A stretch of DNA of 50,377 bases from a bacterium (GTDB lineage Bacteria > CAYTYR01 > UBA6262), in the NCBI GenBank assembly GCA_028712895.1, contig JAQTPL010000011.1, forward strand, positions 1 to 50,377, written 5' to 3'. This document shows, one piece after another, positions 6,891 through 14,972 of this stretch; position 1 is the first letter of the stretch; each line of letters begins with the position of its first letter. The position numbers and the translations under genes were made by a program. Under the pieces are notes generated by a model. That model was not told where the DNA came from, searched no databases, and saw nothing but the letters and a program-made list of their open reading frames with translations.

Positions 6891-7760
6891 ATGAAAAAAA
6901 AGATACTAAAGACATTTGGATTGTTTTTGTTGGCCCTCAGTTATGCCGGTGGCGCCTGGTCAGCGGCTTTAACGGTTAATTATGCGGATATTGTCCTGGA
7001 AAACCTGCAGCCGGGAGTCCCGGCCAGCCTGTTACAGAGGGCCGGGAGCGCACTTGGCGTCAATAATACTGGTTCGCTGGGCGATAATATCTATTTTGAA
7101 ATATTGATCCCTAACAAGAGCCAGCTCGCAGCTGGATACGAACCTATTCCTAATGTCAGCTGGCTTAAACCTGAACGCATCAGTTTTTGGGTTAAGGCTA
7201 ACGAGACTGAAAATCTTGACTTGATCGTGTATGCGCCCTATGATCCAAAATTATTTGGCAGGAAATATCAGGCTATCCTGATGGTCTATACCCTGGCCGG
7301 TGCAGGAGTGATGCAGGACAGCATAAAAACCAGAGTATTTCTTAATTTTAGCAGTGAGCCATATGGTCGTGAAGCCCTGAATAAAAAAGTCCGTGATGAC
7401 CAGACCAATGACAAGATTGTCATGATCTACCCTAAAATGACCTCAATTAGCAAAGTGAGCTTGAAGCGGAAGCTGGATTTTTCCAGGATGGTTGTTACCA
7501 ATAATAGTAACGAAAAAATAACTCTTGCCTTATACGCCGTAGGCTTGGCCAATGCTCCGGCTTTAGCCAGGTTAATAAGTTTTAAAAATCCGGTCATTGA
7601 ACTAAATAACAAAGAATCAAAAAGCATAGATCTATCCATAGATTTACCCTTATTAAAACTTAAAAAAGACCGGCCTATCTTGATCTTAATCGGCGCTAAG
7701 GATACGGCAAATCCTCCTAAAATAGGGCAATTTGGCCTCTTAATAGTGCAGTTCAACTAA
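6891..7760 (+). CDS. secreted paralogue of the preceding chaperone-like protein
   Basis: A 289-residue exported protein with signal peptide MKKKILKTFGLFLLALSYAGGAWSA (written as MKKKILKTFG then a hydrophobic core). The N-terminal domain aligns with the protein at 5911: YADIVLENLQPG for FGDVLFENLKIG, GYEPIPNVSW for GYEPIPDPRW, and FGRKYQAIL for MGRKFQAVL. The C-terminal half is a more diverged beta domain with VVTNNSNEKITLALY. ATG 6891 is preferred because GAGGGG (6883-6888) lies just before it and it gives a normal signal peptide; an ATG at 6873 is in frame but would add MVKRGE. The tandem paralogues suggest gene duplication and related roles in the same surface system. Confidence 0.8.
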   Translation: MKKKILKTFGLFLLALSYAGGAWSAALTVNYADIVLENLQPGVPASLLQRAGSALGVNNTGSLGDNIYFEILIPNKSQLAAGYEPIPNVSWLKPERISFWVKANETENLDLIVYAPYDPKLFGRKYQAILMVYTLAGAGVMQDSIKTRVFLNFSSEPYGREALNKKVRDDQTNDKIVMIYPKMTSISKVSLKRKLDFSRMVVTNNSNEKITLALYAVGLANAPALARLISFKNPVIELNNKESKSIDLSIDLPLLKLKKDRPILILIGAKDTANPPKIGQFGLLIVQFN

Positions 7761-7773
7761 GAATAAATAGCGG

Positions 7774-7801
7774 TTGACAAGAGCGGTTTTTATGCTATAT
7801 T
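7774..7801 (+). promoter_or_regulatory. promoter of the 975-residue secreted protein
   Basis: TTGACA (7774-7779), 16 bases, then TATATT (7796-7801) preceded by TATGC. It resembles the promoter at 1776-1803 in spacing and in the TG-C before the -10. Confidence 0.7.
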
Positions 7802-7811
7802 TATAATATCC

Positions 7812-7875
7812 AGAAGCTACGGACTTCGGTTACATGGCTATACACATATGGCTTCTGTAGCCTATTTTATTTTAA
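7812..7875 (+). promoter_or_regulatory. structured leader RNA of unknown type
   Basis: AGAAGC (7812-7817) can pair with GCTTCT (7851-7856). GCTAC (7816-7820) can pair with GTAGC (7857-7861). GGCTA (7836-7840) can pair with TAGCC (7858-7862), which is followed by a U-rich TATTTTATTTT. These pairings exclude one another, the behaviour expected of a regulated leader. It lacks the GEMM core and I recognise no known class. Confidence 0.4.
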
Positions 7876-7890
7876 TGGAGCAACAGCATA

Positions 7891-10818
7891 ATGTCGTTTG
7901 CAAAAAACATGAAAATTGTCCTGGCCTTCGCCATTATATCCTTGCTTGTATACCCAGCATCGAGGATTTGGGCAGAGGGCACAATTTATACCTTTTCCGA
8001 GAGTTTTGACACCACAAACCATCGGGGTGCCGGAACTACTGCTGACTGGAACAGCGCGGACGGAGTGCTACAGTTGCCTGCCAACTCTGATCCCGCCAGT
8101 AATACCAAGCAGATCAATGACAGTGTCACTGTAATGGGTAACTATCTTTATTATGCCTGGATCGATTTCCGCGGCGGTATCGGTAGTAATAGCGGTCACA
8201 TCTACCTGCAGAGATATGATAAGTCCGGGGCTAATCCTTTAGCCGCGGATGTACTGGTAGATCATGGTTCTGCTAGCTCTTATATAAGTGATGGCTTTTT
8301 TGGCACGTATGTCAAAATGATCAATGACGGTACCTATGTCTATGTTTATTGGACTAAAAGCAATACCTTATACTTACAGAAATTTAATGCCAATGCTGAA
8401 CGTCAATGGAGCGGGGATCTGCAGGTAAATGCAACTGTGGCGGTCAATAGTTATAACTATGGGTATTACACCGGTCTGGTCAACAGTGATGGCTCTTTAT
8501 CGTTCTTCTGGAATAGCGGTACTGGCGTATATCTGCAGAAAGTGAATCCTGATGGTCCTGGAGTTCTGAATGGAAGTGCTGTACAGCTATTAGGCTCAAT
8601 TACTAATTCGGTTTATGTAAATCTAACTACTGCCAGCCGTGATAGTGATGATAATTATTTCCTGATCTATTCCAGCTACAATAGTACAAATACAAACAAG
8701 GAACTTTTCTTAGAGAAATATGATTCCAGCGGAACAGAGGTTTGGTTGGATCGTGTGCTCATTGCTTCGGTAAAAACTATTTACGGGGCTGATATAGCTA
8801 CTGATGCTGCAGGTACTAGTTACATCGTCTGGGACCAGATGACTGCTTCTAGTGGCCTGGACGTCTATATTGCCGCAGTCAATACCAACGGAGCTCCTAT
8901 GAGCGGGTGGACCGCGAAAAAAGTCTATACTACCACCAGTTATAATAACCATAATCCCAAGGTTCATCTTGATTCAAATAATGCACCTGTAGTAATTTGG
9001 GAAGATGCCCGGACTAGTGGCAAGCTGGATGTATACGCCCAGCGCTATAATAATAGTGGTACGGCACAATGGGCGGCAACTGGGATAAAAGTGAATAGAG
9101 GAGATAATCCTTCGTTTAATGCTGGGTACTATACTGGTTATAATTCAAATTTTGTCATAGATACAGATAACAGTTTGTATGTTACTTGGTATGCTTACCG
9201 TAATGCTGATTATGATACGTATGGGCAAAAAGTCACGGCAGCTGGTGTAAATAATGCCAGTGATTGGACCATTACCCAAACCGAGGCTGGCGGGGGATAT
9301 GCTTTATCAGCAGAAGCTGTGTCTAATGATGTGCTCTATCCGGATAATCCTACCAGTCCGATACTTTCGGCTAAGGTTTACTGTAATTATTATTCCAAGG
9401 GACAAACCATTCAATTATCTTTGTCTAATGACGGGATAACGTGGCAAAGCGCGAGCCTTAATGGTACCAGTCTCTCTTTCAGTAATACTAATGGTAAAAG
9501 TCTCTACTGGAAAGCAGTGATATCTACAACTGATCTTTTTGTCACCCCGGTCATATACGATGTGTTGATTGAGTATACCATGACCGGGGAAGGTATCTCT
9601 TACCATAAGCAATTATATATTTATGATGACTACTGGCATTATCCGGCCAGCGGTTGGATGAACTATAGTGCTATGGTCATGGATTCATATAGTCATGATA
9701 ATCCGGCTACTGGATCCTCCTGTGTGAAGATCACCTATGATCCGGCCAAAGCAGATTGGGCAGGATTCTATGCCCAAGCCAGCGCGCAATGGGGCGGACA
9801 AGGCCTCGATATGAGTAATTATTCGGCTATGCTGATCAGGGCCAGGGCAGGCGATAGTAACGCTAGCGCCATTCAAGTCCAATTTGGCGTTGGCGGCGAT
9901 TCCGGGGATACGTGTAATGTTAAGACTAACTTTATGGTACTAACTAATGAATGGCAGACGTATGCTATTGACCTGACTAATAAGAATTTGACTAACATTA
10001 ACGGATTGCTTTTAGTGGTAATGAGGCCGGCTGTGAACATTGACCCGTCATTTTATATCGATGATATCAAGTTCATCGGGCCAGGCCCGGCGGCTATCAC
10101 CGACTTGAATACTACGCTCGGCAGCACTCCAGGCAGTGTCAACCTTACCTGGACAGCTCCAGCCGGAGATTATATCAATAATGGCTATGTTGTAAGATTT
10201 GCAGACAATTATGATTTTAATAATGCTACTGTCTACGGCCAATCCTGGATCCCAGGCACTCCCGGGACTCCGGAGTCACATGCCGTGGCTGGCTTGATCC
10301 CGGGGCAGGGATATTATTTTGCTGTCCAGACTATGGATGATCATGGGAATCTGTCAGGCCTGTCTAATGTAGTATTTGTTATTGCCAGAACTGCGGGCAT
10401 TGGCATTACCGTAGAAGGGACTATTGATTTAGGTTTAATGATGTCCGGTGAAACTAAAATTGGTACTGAACCGATCATTGTTACCAACATCGGCGGTGAG
10501 CCGGTAACTTTGACTTTAAATTTAGAGGATCCTCCAGGATGGCAAGCCGCACCGACTCCTGGGATGAATCAATATGCATTGCTTGGGGCTTTTGGCAGCA
10601 CCAGCGGCGCGGTTATTTGGAATGTTAATAATCATTTACTGACAGCCCATGGCATTAAATGCACTAATGCTATATATGCGGGAGACCAAAATGGGGTAGG
10701 CGTGGCGGTGAATGCCCAGAGAAAGCTGTGGCTTAGGCTTACCACTCCCTTAGGTATAGATGTAGGGACAGAAAAACAAATTATTACCATTAGTGTGACT
10801 GCCGGGACCGCAAATTAA
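7891..10818 (+). CDS. large modular secreted protein: seven-repeat propeller, binding module, FN3 and shared C-terminal domain
   Basis: A 975-residue exported protein with signal peptide ending near SRIWA (about residue 28). Between residues about 105 and 455 a Y-x-Q-K/R unit recurs seven times: YLQRYDKSG, YLQKFNANA, YLQKVNPDG, FLEKYDSSG, YIAAVNTNG, YAQRYNNSG, YGQKVTAAG. This suggests a seven-bladed beta-propeller. Residues about 570-730 form a galactose-binding-like module closing with FYIDDIKFIG, like that of the riboswitch-controlled protein. Residues about 733-833 are a fibronectin type III domain (LTWTAPAGD, GYYFAVQTMD). Residues 836-975 repeat the C-terminal domain of the protein at 2045. 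Such architecture is typical of surface glycan-binding or adhesive proteins. It has its own promoter and a structured leader, and is followed by a terminator. Confidence 0.82.
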   Translation: MSFAKNMKIVLAFAIISLLVYPASRIWAEGTIYTFSESFDTTNHRGAGTTADWNSADGVLQLPANSDPASNTKQINDSVTVMGNYLYYAWIDFRGGIGSNSGHIYLQRYDKSGANPLAADVLVDHGSASSYISDGFFGTYVKMINDGTYVYVYWTKSNTLYLQKFNANAERQWSGDLQVNATVAVNSYNYGYYTGLVNSDGSLSFFWNSGTGVYLQKVNPDGPGVLNGSAVQLLGSITNSVYVNLTTASRDSDDNYFLIYSSYNSTNTNKELFLEKYDSSGTEVWLDRVLIASVKTIYGADIATDAAGTSYIVWDQMTASSGLDVYIAAVNTNGAPMSGWTAKKVYTTTSYNNHNPKVHLDSNNAPVVIWEDARTSGKLDVYAQRYNNSGTAQWAATGIKVNRGDNPSFNAGYYTGYNSNFVIDTDNSLYVTWYAYRNADYDTYGQKVTAAGVNNASDWTITQTEAGGGYALSAEAVSNDVLYPDNPTSPILSAKVYCNYYSKGQTIQLSLSNDGITWQSASLNGTSLSFSNTNGKSLYWKAVISTTDLFVTPVIYDVLIEYTMTGEGISYHKQLYIYDDYWHYPASGWMNYSAMVMDSYSHDNPATGSSCVKITYDPAKADWAGFYAQASAQWGGQGLDMSNYSAMLIRARAGDSNASAIQVQFGVGGDSGDTCNVKTNFMVLTNEWQTYAIDLTNKNLTNINGLLLVVMRPAVNIDPSFYIDDIKFIGPGPAAITDLNTTLGSTPGSVNLTWTAPAGDYINNGYVVRFADNYDFNNATVYGQSWIPGTPGTPESHAVAGLIPGQGYYFAVQTMDDHGNLSGLSNVVFVIARTAGIGITVEGTIDLGLMMSGETKIGTEPIIVTNIGGEPVTLTLNLEDPPGWQAAPTPGMNQYALLGAFGSTSGAVIWNVNNHLLTAHGIKCTNAIYAGDQNGVGVAVNAQRKLWLRLTTPLGIDVGTEKQIITISVTAGTAN

Positions 10819-10849
10819 CGAAAAAACCTGAAGAATTGGCTGGTCGCGC

Positions 10850-10882
10850 AAAAACCTTTGTTCCCATGATAAGGTTTTTTTT
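10850..10882 (+). terminator. intrinsic terminator closing the surface-protein region
   Basis: AAAAACCTT (10850-10858) pairs with AAGGTTTTT (10871-10879), continuing into a T run. An earlier AAAAAACCT (10821-10829) could pair with the same right arm. Confidence 0.8.
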
Positions 10883-10898
10883 GATTTAATAATAAAGC

Positions 10899-10927
10899 TT
10901 GACTTTAAAGGATATTTTGGCTATACT
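10899..10927 (+). promoter_or_regulatory. promoter of rplM-rpsI
   Basis: TTGACT (10899-10904), 17 bases and TATACT (10922-10927), preceded by TGG-C. A small CTCA/TGAG hairpin follows in the leader. I cannot say whether it is an L13-type autoregulatory site. Confidence 0.75.
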
Positions 10928-10980
10928 TATAATCTCATTTTTAATTGAGGAAAACGCATTGAAAGGCGGACAAGAAGGAA

Positions 10981-11415
10981 ATGAAGACCACGATCGTAAA
11001 CAAAGATGACATCAAGAAAAAATGGTATCTTATTGATGCTGAAGGCAAAGTCCTGGGGCGCGTAGCTTCAGAAGTTGCCGCTCTTTTGCGCGGCAAAGGC
11101 AAGCCCGAATTTTCCCCACACCAGGATCTGGGGGATGGGGTAGTGATCATTAATGCGGAGAAAGTTATCCTGACCGGCAAAAAGCTTACCCAAAAATTTG
11201 ATTTCCGTTATTCAGGCTATCCCGGGGGGCAAACCCTGACTCCATACAGTATCCTGATGAAAAAAAATCCGGAAAAAGCCATGACCATGGCGGTTAAAGG
11301 CATGCTTCCGCCGAACAAATTACGGGATAAAATGATCAAGAGATTAAAAGTGGTTAAAGGGGCGACAGTCCCGGCAAATTACCAAAATAGCGAAAAATAC
11401 GAGATGAGAGGTTAG
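10981..11415 (+). CDS. rplM: 50S ribosomal protein L13 (uL13)
   Basis: A 144-residue protein of normal length for the family. It carries the L13 landmarks: WYLIDAEGKVLGRVASEVA near the N-terminus, LRGKGKPEFSPHQD, DFRYSGYPGG, and MLPPNKLRDKMIKRLKV toward the end. It assembles early on the large subunit. AAGGA precedes the ATG closely. The stop is 4 bases before rpsI, the usual operon partner, and its promoter is at 10899-10927. The expected GH in the middle (FSPHQD) and the basic C-terminus are intact. Confidence 0.97.
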   Translation: MKTTIVNKDDIKKKWYLIDAEGKVLGRVASEVAALLRGKGKPEFSPHQDLGDGVVIINAEKVILTGKKLTQKFDFRYSGYPGGQTLTPYSILMKKNPEKAMTMAVKGMLPPNKLRDKMIKRLKVVKGATVPANYQNSEKYEMRG

Positions 11416-11419
11416 GTAC

Positions 11420-11812
11420 ATGGCAGAGACGATTCAAACCGTAGGCAGGAGAAAAAATTCCATTGCCCGCGCCGCCTTGGTTGGCGGACAGGGTCTGGTG
11501 ACTATTAACGGCAAACCAATGGATGAGTATTTTCAGAAAGAAGAAACCTTGATCGCGATCGTGATGGAGCCGCTCAAAGTTATCAAAGCAGCGACTCAAT
11601 ACGATATCAGCATACAGGTTTACGGCGGGGGCACGGTGGGACAGGCTGGAGCCGTCAGGCACAGTATTGCCAGGGCCTTGGACAAGATCGATCCCAGTAA
11701 TCATGGAGCCTTAAAAAAAGCCGGATTCTTAACCCGCGATCCCAGAGTGGTCGAACGGAAAAAACCGGGCCGGCCAAAAGCCAGGAAAAGATTCCAGTTC
11801 TCTAAGAGATAA
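11420..11812 (+). CDS. rpsI: 30S ribosomal protein S9 (uS9)
   Basis: A 130-residue protein matching S9: TVGRRKNSIARAAL at the start, INGKPMDEYF, VYGGGTVGQAGAVRHSIARAL in the middle, and the terminal RPKARKRFQFSKR tail. The conserved C-terminal KR tail reaches the P-site tRNA in known ribosomes. It lies 4 bases after rplM and must be co-transcribed with it. A bidirectional terminator (11861-11890) follows. Confidence 0.97.
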   Translation: MAETIQTVGRRKNSIARAALVGGQGLVTINGKPMDEYFQKEETLIAIVMEPLKVIKAATQYDISIQVYGGGTVGQAGAVRHSIARALDKIDPSNHGALKKAGFLTRDPRVVERKKPGRPKARKRFQFSKR

Positions 11813-11816
11813 TTTA

Positions 11817-11938
11817 ATACGGCGTATAGCGGATAGCGTATGGCGTATAGAAAAACATAAAACCCTGTTGATAAAATCAACAGGGTTTTTTAATTTTAAT
11901 TACAATTTACCATAAGCTATATGCTATCTGCGCCCTAT
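11817..11938. repeat. imperfect inverted repeat flanking a terminator
   Basis: The left arm (11817-11854) is built of gcgtatagc/ggatagc/gcgtatggc words. The right arm (about 11903-11938) is roughly its reverse complement (accataagctatatgctatc). The terminator hairpin sits between them. The right arm runs into the stop codon of the reverse-strand gene. Confidence 0.6.
11861..11890. terminator. bidirectional intrinsic terminator
   Basis: AACCCTGTTGAT (11861-11872) and ATCAACAGGGTT (11876-11887) pair perfectly around AAA. Ts follow on the plus strand, and the reverse complement ends in a T-rich stretch too. It serves rpsI and the convergent gene at 11935-12558. Confidence 0.9.
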
Positions 11939-12558
11939 TTTATGTTGTAGCTTTTGAGAACTTTTAAAGTTTTCTTGGTCTCATATTTTATTTGGCCAAT
12001 GCCGGGGGCGTACCAGCCATACTCATCACTTGGTTCATTATCGCGCACTTGATGGATATAGATTTTCACGCACTTGAAGGTTCCGGCTGGTACGGTTATT
12101 TCTTCATCAGTAGATAATATCTCACAATGCATTTTGATATTTTTATTGATCCAGGCGATCTTTAATTTGCCTTCCCAGTCCCATTTTGCGTCTTTAGCCA
12201 AAGGGAACATCATGATCGGGATTGCCGGGGTGAAAACCGAGTTTGCTTCAGGAGTAAAAGATTTACTCGCTGCGATCTTTTTCCAGAAGACGCCTTTCTC
12301 ATTCCTGAGCACATAAGCCCGGACCGTGCCCCGTTTGTCCTTCTGTTTCAGGATACTGCATATTACTTGGTCATATGTTTCCGGCGGGTCGATAGTAGCT
12401 GTTTGCTCAAATACGGCATTTTTATTTTCCAGGTCTGTGATCTCATAAACCCATTGGCTGCCTGGTGACAGGGGATAATAATCACTTTTTTCCGCGGTCC
12501 AGGCCGCAGAGCTAAGAGCCAAGAGAGCCAGGGTCAAGAGACATTTTATTACAGTCAT
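11935..12558 (-). CDS. secreted protein of unknown function
   Basis: A 207-residue reverse-strand gene with signal peptide (MTVIKCLLTLALLALSSAAWTA). The mature part opens YYPLSPGSQWVYEI and ends with TVPAGTFKCVKIYI then EYGWYAPGIGQIKYE. This YPL-G-x-W-x-Y...PAGTF-C-x-K...WYAPGVG pattern recurs in many short secreted beta-rich proteins of environmental bacteria whose role is unknown. No enzymatic motif is visible and it is not a lipoprotein. It is the only reverse-strand gene in the window. It has its own promoter (12589-12617) and converges on rpsI across a shared terminator. Confidence 0.85.
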   Translation of the reverse strand: MTVIKCLLTLALLALSSAAWTAEKSDYYPLSPGSQWVYEITDLENKNAVFEQTATIDPPETYDQVICSILKQKDKRGTVRAYVLRNEKGVFWKKIAASKSFTPEANSVFTPAIPIMMFPLAKDAKWDWEGKLKIAWINKNIKMHCEILSTDEEITVPAGTFKCVKIYIHQVRDNEPSDEYGWYAPGIGQIKYETKKTLKVLKSYNIK

Positions 12559-12588
12559 GAGAATCTCCTTATGCTGATTTATATGGAT

Positions 12589-12617
12589 AAGGTAGCATAT
12601 CTTAAACGCTGTTTCAA
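12589..12617 (-). promoter_or_regulatory. promoter of the reverse-strand secreted gene
   Basis: On the reverse strand TTGAAA (12617-12612), 17 bases and TACCTT (12594-12589) lie about 30 bases upstream of the start codon. It is back to back with the argC promoter. Confidence 0.6.
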
Positions 12618-12631
12618 GCTAAATTAAAATC

Positions 12632-12660
12632 TTTACAAAGGTAGTTTTTTAGACTATAAT
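12632..12660 (+). promoter_or_regulatory. promoter of the argC operon
   Basis: TTTACA (12632-12637), exactly 17 bases, then a consensus TATAAT (12655-12660), about 50 bases before the argC start. Confidence 0.8.
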
Positions 12661-12711
12661 CATAAAATATGATCGTTAGATAGAAACTCAACGTAATAGC
12701 GGAGGATGTTC

Positions 12712-13740
12712 ATGGTTAATGTAGGCGTGGTTGGAGCGAAGGGTTTTGCCGGTGAAGAATTGATCAAGTTGCTCCTTAAACACCCCCAGGTAAAGATCGC
12801 TGCTTTGGCTGATAAAATGGACGGGATATCCCAGGATATCACCGTTATTTACCCGTATTTGGCTGGCCAGATAGATCTGCCTTGTGAAGAATTGGATGTC
12901 GAACAAGTCGCTAAAAAATGTGACCTGGTATTCCTGGCCCTGCCCCATAAGGTCAGCCAGGGAATAGCTGCTGATTTTATTAAAGCCGGGAAAAAGGTTA
13001 TTGACCTCAGCGCTGATTTCCGGATCAAGGATGCAAAAATATATGAACAATGGTATGAAACGAAACACCTGTACCCTGAGCTGCTGGCTGAAGCTGTTTA
13101 CGGATTACCAGAGTTATACCGGGAAAAAATAAAAAAAGCCAGGCTGATCGCTAATCCTGGCTGCTATCCTACCAGCATTATCCTGGGGACGGCGCCATTG
13201 GTTCGGGAACGCCTGGCTGGGACTGAATATATACTGGCTGACAGCAAAAGCGGTGTAAGCGGCGCCGGCCGCGCCTTTGTCCAGAATTTTCAAGCGGCTG
13301 CAGAGAGAAGCGAGAACCTTAAAGCTTACAGTATCGGTATCCACCGCCATACTCCGGAAATAGAGCAGGAGCTATCCTATCTGGCCGGCAAAGAGACCAT
13401 GATCCTTTTTACACCACATTTAATCCCGATCATGCGAGGCATTCTCTCGGCCATTTATATCATGCCCAACAGTAATTTCAATACCAAGGAACTGTTGGAG
13501 ATTTATAGGGAATTTTATGACAAGGAACCCTTTGTGCGTATCCTGCCGGAAGGCAAATTCCCGGAGACCAATGAAGTAGTCAATACGAACTATTGCAATA
13601 TAGGGGTCAAAGCTGATGAACGGACGAAACGGATCATTATTGTCAGTGCCATTGACAATCTGATCAAGGGAGCCAGCGGCCAGGCTATACAAAACTTGAA
13701 TATTATGTGCGGGTTTGATGAAAAAGCAGGCCTGGTATGA
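12712..13740 (+). CDS. argC: N-acetyl-gamma-glutamyl-phosphate reductase
   Basis: A 342-residue enzyme of arginine biosynthesis that reduces N-acetylglutamyl phosphate to the semialdehyde with NADPH. The N-terminal nucleotide site is VGVVGAKGFAGEEL. The catalytic Cys is C151 in ANPGCYPTS. SGVSGAGR and the HRHTPEIEQEL region follow, as in the family. ATG 12712 is chosen because GGAGG (12701-12705) is 6 bases away, whereas the in-frame ATG 12706 directly abuts the Shine-Dalgarno. The last codons overlap argJ (ATGA). It heads a long co-directional run; argB and argD are not nearby. Confidence 0.96.
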   Translation: MVNVGVVGAKGFAGEELIKLLLKHPQVKIAALADKMDGISQDITVIYPYLAGQIDLPCEELDVEQVAKKCDLVFLALPHKVSQGIAADFIKAGKKVIDLSADFRIKDAKIYEQWYETKHLYPELLAEAVYGLPELYREKIKKARLIANPGCYPTSIILGTAPLVRERLAGTEYILADSKSGVSGAGRAFVQNFQAAAERSENLKAYSIGIHRHTPEIEQELSYLAGKETMILFTPHLIPIMRGILSAIYIMPNSNFNTKELLEIYREFYDKEPFVRILPEGKFPETNEVVNTNYCNIGVKADERTKRIIIVSAIDNLIKGASGQAIQNLNIMCGFDEKAGLV

Positions 13741-14963
13741 ATCATGACCAGGTAAAATTACCAAAAGGGTTTATCCTGACCGGCGTGGTTGCCGGTATCG
13801 CCAGGAAAAAAGGGAAACGTGATGTGGGAATGATCTATACCCCGCAGCCATGTGTTGCTGCTGCCATGTTTACGACTAACCAGGTGAAAGCAGCCCCGGT
13901 ATTATTGAGCCAGCGGCACATAGCTAAAGGCCTGGTGCAAGCCGTAGTAGTAAACAGCGGAAATGCTAATGCCTGTACCGGTAAAGCAGGCATTAATACG
14001 GCCTGGGAATCAGCCAAGATGGTAGCAGCCGGATTACAAGTAAAACCAGAACAAGTGATCGTGGCCTCTACCGGCGTCATCGGCGTCCCTTTACCATTTG
14101 CTAAACTTAAAAATGGCATCTTGCAGGCTATTGAAAAGATTAAACTGCCATCCGCCATCCGCCATCCGCTGACTGATTTTAGCCAATCCATCATGACTAC
14201 TGATACTGTTCCCAAGATCGTTTCCGTTAACGTTAATATTGGCGGGACAAAAGCCGTGATCACTGGCGTAGCCAAAGGATCTGGCATGATCCATCCTAAT
14301 ATGGCTACCATGCTGGTCTTTATCATGACTGATGCGGCGGTGGAAAAAGATTTTCTCCATAAAGCGTTAAAAGACAGTGTTGAGCCAACTTTTAATATGT
14401 TGACCGTTGATGGCGATACCAGCACGAATGATATGGTCATGGTCCTGGCCAGCGGTCAGGCTGGCAATAAAATGGTCACTGGTAAAAGCCGGGAGAGTAA
14501 AATATTTTCCCAGAAGCTGCTGCAGGTTTGCCGGGAATTGACCATCATGATTGCCCGGGATGGCGAAGGCGCGACTAAACTGGTCGAGGTTGAGGTTAGC
14601 GGAGCCAGGGATTTTGCCGCAGCCAAGCAGGTAGCCATGTCTATTGCTAAATCAAGCCTGGTCAAGACAGCTATTTTTGGCAATGATCCTAACTGGGGCA
14701 GGATCATCGCTGCTGTCGGATACAGTGGCGAAAATATTAACCCTGAACGGGTAGATATTACCCTTGTGTCCGGGGCCAGGAAGATCCAAATGTGCCGCAA
14801 CGGCATCGATCCTGGCTTTTCCGAGGCCCAGGCTAAGCAATTATTGCACAACAAGGAATTGAAGCTGCTTATCAACCTGAAACAGGGGTCAGCCAGCGCA
14901 ACCGTATATACCTGCGATTTTACTCACGGCTATATTGATATCAACGCCAGTTATAGAACATAG
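13737..14963 (+). CDS. argJ: glutamate N-acetyltransferase / amino-acid N-acetyltransferase (ArgJ)
   Basis: A 408-residue ornithine acetyltransferase that recycles the acetyl group between N-acetylornithine and glutamate and may also use acetyl-CoA. The autocleavage site is KGSGMIHPNMATML with nucleophile T191, which becomes the N-terminus of the beta chain. VNSGNANACTG and GNDPNWGRI are family hallmarks. The C-terminus DFTHGYIDINASYRT is complete. The start overlaps the argC stop by 4 bases, implying translational coupling. Mono- or bifunctional activity cannot be told from sequence alone. Confidence 0.96.
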   Translation: MNHDQVKLPKGFILTGVVAGIARKKGKRDVGMIYTPQPCVAAAMFTTNQVKAAPVLLSQRHIAKGLVQAVVVNSGNANACTGKAGINTAWESAKMVAAGLQVKPEQVIVASTGVIGVPLPFAKLKNGILQAIEKIKLPSAIRHPLTDFSQSIMTTDTVPKIVSVNVNIGGTKAVITGVAKGSGMIHPNMATMLVFIMTDAAVEKDFLHKALKDSVEPTFNMLTVDGDTSTNDMVMVLASGQAGNKMVTGKSRESKIFSQKLLQVCRELTIMIARDGEGATKLVEVEVSGARDFAAAKQVAMSIAKSSLVKTAIFGNDPNWGRIIAAVGYSGENINPERVDITLVSGARKIQMCRNGIDPGFSEAQAKQLLHNKELKLLINLKQGSASATVYTCDFTHGYIDINASYRT

Positions 14964-14972
14964 GCTGATCAA

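Noticed and set aside
13835-14440. Reverse-strand open frame of 201 codons
   Set aside because: It is fully inside argJ on the opposite strand and shows no recognisable protein features.
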